Shown piece after piece: positions 35,102 to 42,441 of a stretch of DNA of 63,425 bases (position 1 is the first letter of the stretch; every line of letters starts with the position of its first letter). The notes under the pieces were generated by a model. The model was not told where the DNA came from. It searched no databases and saw nothing but the letters and a program-made list of their open reading frames with translations. The translations under genes were made by a program, and so were the position numbers. The DNA lies in the NCBI GenBank assembly GCA_003133225.1, contig PKWL01000150.1, forward strand, positions 1-63,425. Reading direction: 5' to 3'. This DNA comes from Janthinobacterium sp. (GTDB lineage Bacteria > Pseudomonadota > Gammaproteobacteria > Burkholderiales > Burkholderiaceae_D).

Positions 35102-36775
35102 CTAACTTGACGGGTAAAGAGTCTGCGCGGCTTGCACGGCGTCGTCTACGCTCAAACCGGACAGGGCGGCGATCGGCAGGCCCGGGATCGCAGCGCCGGT
35201 CAACAAGATTTGCACCGGCGTTTTCAAACGGGCAAACAACAGACGCCGGTTTTGGCTGAGGACGGCAGTACAAAAATCGGCTAACGCTTCCACGCTTGAG
35301 CCATCCAGATCGGGCGACTCCTCCAGACTGAGGATCACGGTGTGGGCGCTATCGCCGGCCGCGTCGATGTAATGGCGCGCCTGCGCCAGAATCCGTTCGG
35401 CATTGGCGAAGAAAAGGCCCGTCTCCGGACGCAAAATCAGTACGCCGCTGACGGACCGCGCTGTCGGATGAAGGGCCATGCTGACGAAATCATGGCCTTG
35501 GTCGAGCCTTCCAAGAATCGTTACCGATGATTCCGACAGACGCCGCAGCAACATAAAGAGGCTGACTGCGATCGCAGCTAGCAGGCCATCTAAGACACCC
35601 AACACCAAGACCGCAAGGACGGCAGCGAAAATCACGAATCGGTCGCGCCGCCAGGCGAAATAGGGGCGAAAGACCGTAGGGCGCAAGGTGTGGCTAACGG
35701 CGTGGATGACAATGGCAGCGAGAACCGGCTGCGGCGTCAAGGCGATGGCCGGCAGCAGCGTCAACACAATAATAAACAGGGCCAGAGCCGCGCACCAGCC
35801 GGCCATCCGCGACAGCGCGCCGGCCGCCTCATTGGCCGACGTTGCCGAATAACCGGCGCCCACCGGCATTCCATGAAACAGTCCCGACAACAGATTGGCT
35901 ATGCCCAGCGCCAGCAAATCCCGATTGGGCGAGACGGTGTCGCCATGCTTCATCGCAAAACTGCGGATCGAACTGTAGGATTCCGCATACAGGATCATCA
36001 CCATGGCAACACACAGTTCGCCCATACGCAGCCATTCAGGGTAGGACAGAACTGGCAAAGCGGGTGCGACCAACTGCAAATTGATGGATCCGACCAGGCC
36101 GATGCCGTATTGCGCCAGGTGAAGCCACTTGCCGGCGGCGATGCCTATTCCGATGACCAGCAGTCCGCCGGGCAGACGCGGCATACGGGCAAACAGGAAC
36201 AGCAGCAAAAGAGCGCCGATGGCGAGCGCCGCCGCCGCCCAGTTCCACAGCCGGACCTGATCGAATAACTCAAACATAAATCGGATCAGGTCATTGTGCT
36301 GCGGATGCGCGCCAACGACGTTTGCCACCTGCTTGAGAATGATCACGATGGCCAGCCCGAACGCAAAGCCACGCAAGACGGGCTTAGCGATAAAGGCCGA
36401 CAAACTGCCCAATTTGGACAGGCCGGCGGCAATAAAAAACAGGCCGGTCAACATCACCATGCCGATCGCAATGGCCAGCCGCAGTGTATTGTTCCCATTG
36501 CCCAGAGTGGCCGATGCCGCCGCCAGTACGGCGGCCGACGACGATGTCGCCGAGACGATGGCAAAACGACTGGTACCCACCAGCCCATAACATATCAAGC
36601 CGGCGAAGAGAGCGATGACACCGGCCTGAGGCGGCAAATTGGCGATGCTGGAATAGGCAACGGCCTCCGGCAGCAGCAAGCCAGCCAGAGACAAGCCGGC
36701 GATGATGTCCGGCCATGACAGGCGCCCGATCGGGGCGACTTTGCCGGGCTCGGGTAGGGAGTGCGGGAGCCCCAT
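35102..36775 (-). CDS. SulP-family anion transporter with STAS domain
   Basis: A 557-residue SLC26/SulP protein. The membrane domain (about 20-410) includes LSWPDIIAGLSLAGLLLPEAVAYSSIANLPPQAG, the conserved start of the family, and GNLLSGLFHGMPVGAGYSATSANEAAGA near TM8. The C-terminal STAS domain (about 430-550) has TVILSLEESPDLDGSSVEALADFC. It transports sulfate, bicarbonate or a dicarboxylate. Its start directly abuts the stop of the ParB-like gene upstream, so the two form an operon. Confidence 0.9.
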   Translation of the reverse strand: MGLPHSLPEPGKVAPIGRLSWPDIIAGLSLAGLLLPEAVAYSSIANLPPQAGVIALFAGLICYGLVGTSRFAIVSATSSSAAVLAAASATLGNGNNTLRLAIAIGMVMLTGLFFIAAGLSKLGSLSAFIAKPVLRGFAFGLAIVIILKQVANVVGAHPQHNDLIRFMFELFDQVRLWNWAAAALAIGALLLLFLFARMPRLPGGLLVIGIGIAAGKWLHLAQYGIGLVGSINLQLVAPALPVLSYPEWLRMGELCVAMVMILYAESYSSIRSFAMKHGDTVSPNRDLLALGIANLLSGLFHGMPVGAGYSATSANEAAGALSRMAGWCAALALFIIVLTLLPAIALTPQPVLAAIVIHAVSHTLRPTVFRPYFAWRRDRFVIFAAVLAVLVLGVLDGLLAAIAVSLFMLLRRLSESSVTILGRLDQGHDFVSMALHPTARSVSGVLILRPETGLFFANAERILAQARHYIDAAGDSAHTVILSLEESPDLDGSSVEALADFCTAVLSQNRRLLFARLKTPVQILLTGAAIPGLPIAALSGLSVDDAVQAAQTLYPSS

Positions 36776-37396
36776 TTAGGCAGCCCCGATCGGACCACAC
36801 CAGCCTGGCAAATAACGCGCGTCCTGAGCGCCGGCCAGTTTCTTCGCCTTCGTCAATGCCTTGCCGAAATCCCGTTCCAGCAGGCCGAGGTCGATGATGT
36901 TGCGAAAAAAATCTGCCCACAAGAATTCACTAAATGGCGTGACGTCTTTGGCAAAACCACCGGCCCGGCGCACTTCGCCCGCTAAGCTACGATACGGATC
37001 GTCCTGCAAATGCGTTAGGTGCAGCGGCACGGCGTGGAAATCGCGGCGCACGCCTTGACTGTCGTAGGGATGCACCCATTGATGATGATCCATCACGCTC
37101 CAAAATCTTGATGGTTCAAGCCAAGATAGGTCTTTGAGCAGCATCAGGCTGACCGTTTTGACTTCTTCCTCCAGCAAAGCGAGGCCAAAATGATGATGGT
37201 CGACGATGTAATACTTGTTTTCGGGGCCGGATATGGCGGGAAACCAATGGCTGGCCAGCGCCGCGCTGCGCGACTTTTTGCCGAGCGCTCCCCACTCCTT
37301 TCGTTTCAGGGCCACTTCCATCTTGCCGACGGTAATCTGGGTCGGATGAAGCTGGGCGAGCTGGGCATTGATGAGTTGTGGATGAGGATGCAGCAT
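36776..37396 (-). CDS. ParB-like (ParBc_2) protein
   Basis: A 206-residue protein of the ParBc_2 group: LAQLHPTQITVGKMEVALKR at the start, then YYIVDHHHFGLALLEEEV (His-rich, about 62-79), WSVMDHHQWVHPYDSQG, DDPYRSLAGEVRRAGGFAKD and FLWADFFRN. It is not a chromosome-partitioning ParB because no HTH is present. These ParB/sulfiredoxin-fold proteins are soluble, and their activity is uncertain. The stop codon touches the SulP start, which implies co-expression with an anion transporter. Confidence 0.8.
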   Translation of the reverse strand: MLHPHPQLINAQLAQLHPTQITVGKMEVALKRKEWGALGKKSRSAALASHWFPAISGPENKYYIVDHHHFGLALLEEEVKTVSLMLLKDLSWLEPSRFWSVMDHHQWVHPYDSQGVRRDFHAVPLHLTHLQDDPYRSLAGEVRRAGGFAKDVTPFSEFLWADFFRNIIDLGLLERDFGKALTKAKKLAGAQDARYLPGWCGPIGAA

Positions 37397-37473
37397 TGTG
37401 TTTTCCGTTAAGCAGAAAAAATTCTTGACCGCATCGTATATTCTTTTCCTAGATGCAAATTAAAGAACTTTAG

Positions 37474-37785
37474 TTAAAAGTTGAACTTGCGATCAAGAGC
37501 AGCGTACTGCCCTTTGCATGCCACCTTGCGCTCAACGACAGCCGTAAAACCACCTTTGGCTTGGGAAGGCAGCCAAGAACTGAGGTGGGAGCCCATAGCC
37601 AAATATGCGGTCATCAGGTCGTCATCTTCCGGTGCTATTCTCAGCCATATCCAATCTCTTTCATACACGAGATGGGTCTGTCCTCGGGACTCTACCGAAG
37701 CTGGCGGTCGGGAAATATTCCAGCACCAACAAGTCTTGCCGTCTGGAACACGCCAAAAATTAGTGTTCCAAACTAAATTCGGCAC
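37474..37785 (-). CDS. hypothetical protein
   Basis: 103 residues from a GTG at 37785. Rich in Trp and Cys: WNTNFWRVPDGKTCWCWNIS, DWIWLRIAPEDDDLMTAYLAMGSHLSSW, ERKVACKGQYAALDRKF. No signal peptide in this frame. The C-terminal Cys pattern vaguely recalls exported surface-adhesin-E-like proteins, so an original signal sequence may have been lost. A gene remnant is possible. Confidence 0.45.
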   Translation of the reverse strand: MPNLVWNTNFWRVPDGKTCWCWNISRPPASVESRGQTHLVYERDWIWLRIAPEDDDLMTAYLAMGSHLSSWLPSQAKGGFTAVVERKVACKGQYAALDRKFNF

Positions 37786-37817
37786 AACAACGAAACTGAC
37801 GACGCTGGAGTTTCAAT

Positions 37818-37976
37818 TCAACTGCGGCGCGCTCTTCGTCGGAGCTCGCGCAGGATTTCTTTGGCGCTCGCGACCGACTTGTCATCGGGAATTTTTTTCA
37901 AGTCATCGTTGACGTAATGGCATCCGACTTCGGGTCCATTGTCGAGGTTGGCTGCCAAGGTGTCAACCTGAGCCAC
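37818..37976 (-). CDS. short hypothetical protein or C-terminal remnant
   Basis: 52 codons from a GTG at 37976: VAQVDTLAANLDNGPEVGCH, then YVNDDLKKIPDDKSVASAKEILREL and a basic tail. Codon use looks genuine, but no ribosome site precedes it. It may be the tail of a longer lost gene. It lies 22 bases after the stop of the membrane protein at 37998. Confidence 0.35.
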   Translation of the reverse strand: MAQVDTLAANLDNGPEVGCHYVNDDLKKIPDDKSVASAKEILRELRRRARRS

Positions 37977-37997
37977 CAAACAACAAACGAGCGGCCG

Positions 37998-38681
37998 TCA
38001 GTTCCTGAGCGTGACGTCGATCGGCGCCGGTTTGGCATCGGTTTGTGTCAAAGCATCGGCAATTTTCTTGTTGCGGACCGCCAGTTGATCGGCTTTCTCA
38101 TAACGGGTCGCCAAATTCATCCAGGTGACAAGCCCCATCATTGCGCCTGCGATGATGGGAAATGGCATCGGCACCGCCAACAGCACCATGACATTGTTAG
38201 CCGCCGCCCCCCCCCAAAATGAAGAAAATGACTTGAGCGCCATGCGCTTATCGGGTTCGGGAAGGGTATTTGCATACTTCACCATTCCAACTTTTACTCC
38301 CGCCATCGTAATTAGGGCCAATGGGGAAGTGGGCAAGATCGGGTTGCTTTCCACGGCGCCGGCCGACAAGGCCAGATGGGTCGTCAGCCCGTCGGCCAAC
38401 GCCGACGCGATCGCTTGATTTTCCGGCGTGATCGCGGGCCCATCTGGCGCCATGCCTGCGTCGGCTTGCGTCACCTGCCCGAATTCTCGCTGATGCCCGC
38501 CAAGAGTGACACCTTTGGTCTGCCCAGGCACCTCTTGTGTGAATGAACCATTGTTCAGGACGGAACCAGATTGTCCGGAAATCACTTCTTGCGCATGGCA
38601 AGCCGTTGCGCATAAAAACAACCAAGTGGCCATGGCCTCCCCCGCATGGAAAAAAAGGGCAAGGCGTAGTGAAGTCTTCAT
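37998..38681 (-). CDS. hypothetical exported/membrane protein
   Basis: 227 residues from the ATG at 38681 (GGGAGTG upstream). A longer frame to 38768 is less likely. An N-terminal hydrophobic stretch (LRLALFFHAGEAMATWLFLCATACHAQEV) is a signal peptide or anchor. Later hydrophobic segments lie at ALITMAGVKVGMVKYAN and NNVMVLLAVPMPFPIIAGAMMGLVTW, with an acidic, soluble region in between. Function unknown. No neighbour gives a clue. Confidence 0.6.
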   Translation of the reverse strand: MKTSLRLALFFHAGEAMATWLFLCATACHAQEVISGQSGSVLNNGSFTQEVPGQTKGVTLGGHQREFGQVTQADAGMAPDGPAITPENQAIASALADGLTTHLALSAGAVESNPILPTSPLALITMAGVKVGMVKYANTLPEPDKRMALKSFSSFWGGAAANNVMVLLAVPMPFPIIAGAMMGLVTWMNLATRYEKADQLAVRNKKIADALTQTDAKPAPIDVTLRN

Positions 38682-39318
38682 GTGGCACTCCCGAATTAAC
38701 GCTTGAACATCGATAAACAGACTCGCAATCCATAAAGCCGAGTCATGTCTAAGCGTAGGAATACTCACACCTCAGCATATTGATAGAGAAATAACATAAA
38801 GGCCATGGCAATTGACATGGGTCAGCGTTCTCAGCAATTGGCGTCAATTAATGGCTACTTGATTCGGCGCAATTTTCAGTCTGGAAATAAAAAAACAATG
38901 CTTTTTTGACCATTTTCTACGCGCTCGACGTTTGGATGAATTGATATCCGAAAGCACGCGAGGAGAAGGATAAAAAAACTCACGCGAGAATTCTGTGCTC
39001 GGGCATGCATGCCAATGCCGCAAAAAATGGCTGCTGTCATGACTGCCCTAATTTCGGTTGCACGTCCGCGGGAACGATTGAAATAAGCGCCGGCCCGAAT
39101 ACTGGAATGTCGGTTCGACCTGACCCAACAATTTTTAGCTGCGGACAGATGCGCTCTGAGGCGTCTGTCGGCGGCGACATACCGTATAGATGGCGCGAAG
39201 ATGCACTAAATTGACCGGAAATAGAGGGCTCTCACGAAAGTATTGTTGTTATAATGAAACTGCGTTAAAACCCGTGGCTCTGCTTTCCGCTCTTATCATT
39301 CAAATAAAGGATGTTCTC
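38682..39318. other. intergenic region
   Basis: 637 bases between divergent genes, no supported ORF. It should contain promoters for both neighbours, not assigned. Confidence 0.35.
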
Positions 39319-39564
39319 ATGAAGAAACTTCTACTCTGCGCTGCGATGCTCGGCTTGACTTCGGCACAAGTATTTGCCCAAACAGAACCCGTCGCTTCTG
39401 CTGCTGGCACCACCGCAGCTACAACTGGCGCTGTTGCTGGCACCACAGTTGCCGGCCTGAGTGTCGGTACAGTAATTGCAATCGGCGCAGCGGTCGCTGT
39501 TGTTGCTGCGGCCGCTTCCAGTTCGGGCTCGACAACCGATCACTCGACGACAACGCACCATTAA
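39319..39564 (+). CDS. small exported Ala/Thr/Gly-rich protein
   Basis: An 81-residue protein with a signal peptide (MKKLLLCAAMLGLTSAQVFA, cleavage before QTEP), a low-complexity Ala/Thr region, a long Val/Ala/Ile hydrophobic stretch (GTVIAIGAAVAVVAAAASSS) and a polar tail SGSTTDHSTTTHH. It has a ribosome site (AAAGGATG) and a hairpin follows the stop. Similar tiny proteins occur near exopolysaccharide loci in Oxalobacteraceae. Function unknown. Confidence 0.65.
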   Translation: MKKLLLCAAMLGLTSAQVFAQTEPVASAAGTTAATTGAVAGTTVAGLSVGTVIAIGAAVAVVAAAASSSGSTTDHSTTTHH

Positions 39565-39569
39565 TGTCC

Positions 39570-39599
39570 CCGGGAGCGCCCCGTTTCTGGCGCCCCCGG
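39570..39599 (+). terminator. GC-rich hairpin after the small exported gene
   Basis: CCGGGAGCGCC and GGCGCCCCCGG pair with one mismatch around an 8-base loop, followed by AATTTCCTTTCC. The T-run is weak, so termination is plausible but not certain. Confidence 0.55.
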
Positions 39600-39847
39600 A
39601 ATTTCCTTTCCTGTACGACATCGTTATCATCCCGTCCCAAGCATCCGCTTAATCTGCCCCCTCGGTTCTGCCGCGCCTCTGAATGCAAAAAGCGGCCTCG
39701 ATTTGAATTGCGGTCGGCTTCAAGCGCATCGATGAATTTGTCGCGGTCTTTCCCACAGAAATGCCGCGACCAGCTAAAACAACAATTTCATCCCATTTTC
39801 TACCTACCACCGCGCACTCAGCCACATAATCGGGAACGAGCACATCA

Positions 39848-40207
39848 ATGTCTTCCATTAAGAACCAGTCCTTTCCCAAGCGTCTCGGATTTGCCTTGCA
39901 AGGCATTGCGGCTGCTTGGCGCTCAGAAACGAGTTTTCGCCAACAGTGCGTTGCAGTCGTGTGCGTTGTAGTCGTTCTGGTATGGCGCAGGCCGGCCATG
40001 GTCTGGTGGGCATTTCTCCTGCTTAACTGTGGCATGGTACTGGCCGCCGAACTGTTCAACAGCGCTCTGGAGCATGCGCTGGATCATTTGCACCCGGCGC
40101 GGCACGCTGCCATTCAGATCGCCAAAGACTGCGCGGCCGGCGCGGTACTGCTGCTTAGCCTGACGGGGGTATGCGTATTTATTGCATTCCTTGTGGCAAC
40201 ATTTTGA
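39848..40207 (+). CDS. dgkA: diacylglycerol kinase
   Basis: A 119-residue integral membrane kinase that phosphorylates diacylglycerol, recycling lipid turnover products. Three membrane segments are predicted. The family signature AAELFNSALEHALDHL (about residues 66-81) with the conserved Glu, Asn and Glu is present, followed by AKDCAAGAVLLL. The length equals the usual about 120 residues. In many Burkholderiales dgkA lies beside polysaccharide export genes, as here. Confidence 0.9.
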   Translation: MSSIKNQSFPKRLGFALQGIAAAWRSETSFRQQCVAVVCVVVVLVWRRPAMVWWAFLLLNCGMVLAAELFNSALEHALDHLHPARHAAIQIAKDCAAGAVLLLSLTGVCVFIAFLVATF

Positions 40208-40625
40208 TCTTAAAGTGACACCAGAAACTTTCCCTCCATGATAAACGCCTCTCGGGGCGTCGCGCCACATTGGGGGAAAGCTACCCCTCACGCCCGAGCT
40301 GTTCTCATTTTTGCAGGAGCACGGAATTCCGGTGCCGGCACCGGCAACCGCGTGCGGTACCCGCCCGTCGTATCGACAAGGTTTTCATTTGCAAGGAATC
40401 TAGGTTGAATTAAAGGCTGGCGCCATCGTCAAAATGGGTCAGCTTTCGAAGCAAGTTCAGGAACAATAGTTCAGCCGAAGATTTCGCCAAAGCCCAGACA
40501 TGCCCACTTGGCCGTTGAATCGGCTTTTAATGCTCTCAACTTTCACGGGCTCTGTGCACGGTGCAGTTGGTCCGACTTCTTTCATGTCGCTACCGGGCAA
40601 GTCACCCGGGTTTCCAGAATAAATT
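40208..40625. other. intergenic region between convergent dgkA and the export pseudogene
   Basis: 418 bases. A weak hairpin (ACGCC/GGGCGT) just after dgkA and a palindromic CCGGTGCCGGCACCGG near 40330 are visible. No gene. Confidence 0.4.
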
Positions 40626-42368
40626 TTAGCCTTGCAGCACTTTGAGGCCCGCCGCGCCCAATCCGAACTGGTACTAGATCGTAGTCCACTCCTTCAAGCT
40701 TTGGTCCGGCATCACGATCGTGTCGCCCGGATTGACTGGAGAGCCGCCCAAGCCGCTAAACCAGCCCGTGCTTCGTCCACTTTTGGCGGTGCCGCCGGCG
40801 CGTATCACATACATTTCCGACTTGTCGGCGACGATGGTTTGCCCGCCAGCCAAAGCGAGGTATTCGCTGACGGTGCGGCGCGGCCGGCAGATGAACGCAT
40901 TTGCTGGAATACGGCGCCCATCACGTCCACCGTGCCCGGCTTGCGGGGAATAAACACACTGTCCCCGTCCTGCGATGCCAAGTCGGGCAGATTTTTCACC
41001 TGCGCGTCGCCGTCTTGCAGTTCCAGAACGATGCGCCCCTCGGCCTTGATCGCCCGCAGTTTTTGGGCTTGACTACGTTTTCGCTCAAGTTCCGCTGTCA
41101 CAATAACGATATTTTCTTTATCCGTAGACCCAGCCAAGAGCTGCAATGCGCCTGTTTCCAGATCATGCTCGTAACGGTCGGCAATTTCATTTAATTTCAC
41201 TTGCTGGCTTCGCCTGACGGATTCGCGATCGACCTGGGTTGCAAATACATAACCGTTTTCTGTGGTGCCACCGAGCCGGTAGAATGAGATCCCTCAATGT
41301 CTCGCCTTTTCTGATCTGGAAGACGCCGCTTTGCTTGACCTCGCCCGAGACGCGCACGTATTCATTTTGAATTTGCACTTGCACGGGAACGGCGCCCGGC
41401 GCTCGAATCGGCGGCCGAATCAAAACCGCCAGCCCAGCCCACGACGTCGGCCAGCGTTGTCGCGCCTTTCAATTCGAAAATCGCAGGTTGCTTCACGTTG
41501 CCCGTCAGCGCAACCAACGGTTCCACCCGGTGTGAAGATGACGTCACCATCGCGCAAGGAAATGTCCCGGCTCTTGTCGCCGCCAACCAGTATGTCGTAC
41601 AAGTCGAAGCTCGTCACCGTCTGTGCGCCGCGTTTTACTTGAATGTTGCGCATGCTGCCCGAGGCATCCGGGCCGCCCGAAGTGAAGAGCGCATTCAAAA
41701 GCGTGCTCATGGGATTTAGAGTGTAGGTGCCCGGCCGCACGGCATGGCCAACCACATAGATCTGTATCGCACGAGTCTGGGAAATGCTGGCGCTCAGCTC
41801 AAAATTATTGAAAATCTTGCTGACGGATTTTTTCAAGTAGCCCTGCAGGTCGCCGTATTTCATCCCAGCGACCTTGACCGAGCCGACGCGCGGAATGAAG
41901 ATCGCGCCGCTCTTGTCGACCGTGACATTGACATCGATGCTAACCATGCCCCAGCCCCGAATCTGCAATTCATCGCCCGTGCCAACGATATAGTCCCCAT
42001 TAACTTGCGCCCCATCTAACGGCGCGAAGGTTGATGGACGTCGCTAAACAGATCTCTGCCGAAGATCGTCAAGCCCTTGCCCGTGACGGTTTCGACATGG
42101 GCTTCGAAAGGGCCTTTTTCAGGCTTGGCGGCCTTGCCGGGACGGCTCGCTAACGCAGCTGCCTGCGGGCGCGGATCCGGCCGCATAGTAGAGATGGTCG
42201 GCAGGCGGCTGGGCCAGGCAGGGAGGCAACATCAGGCAATGCCGTTGCCGCTCTCGCAGACTTGGCGTCTACGCTTTGCGCCTGCTTGCGATGACATCAT
42301 CCCCAGCAGGCAGGCCGAAACACAAGGCGTTTGATGATGGGCTTGGCTAAGAAATCGTGCTTGTTCAT
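40626..42368 (-). pseudogene. polysaccharide export protein (Wza/SLBB type), multiply frameshifted
   Basis: Starting at ATG 42368 the three frames together spell out an outer-membrane export protein: a Poly_export domain (GTGDELQIRGWGMVSIDVNV, GAIFIPRVGSVKVAGM), SLBB repeats (IQIYVVGHAVRPGTYTLNPM, LVALTGNVKQPAIFELKGAT, VRVSGEVKQSGVFQIRKGET, IPRKPGTVDVMGAVFQQ) and the tail YQFGLGAAGLKVLQG. Frames change near 42300, 41970, 41530, 41400, 41290 and 40830, and a TAG at 40674 cuts the tail. It cannot yield a working protein. It directly follows the YjbH-PAP2 gene on the same strand, as expected for an exopolysaccharide operon. Confidence 0.85.
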
Positions 42369-42441
42369 TCTTTTCTTTTTTTGGTTTGGTGACGTCGATC
42401 CGGTTTATGCTTGATAAGGTTCATTTCGCTAACACATCCTG

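Noticed and set aside
35690..36268. 192-codon plus-strand frame opposite the SulP gene
   Set aside because: Gln/Arg-rich antisense shadow of a clear transporter gene.
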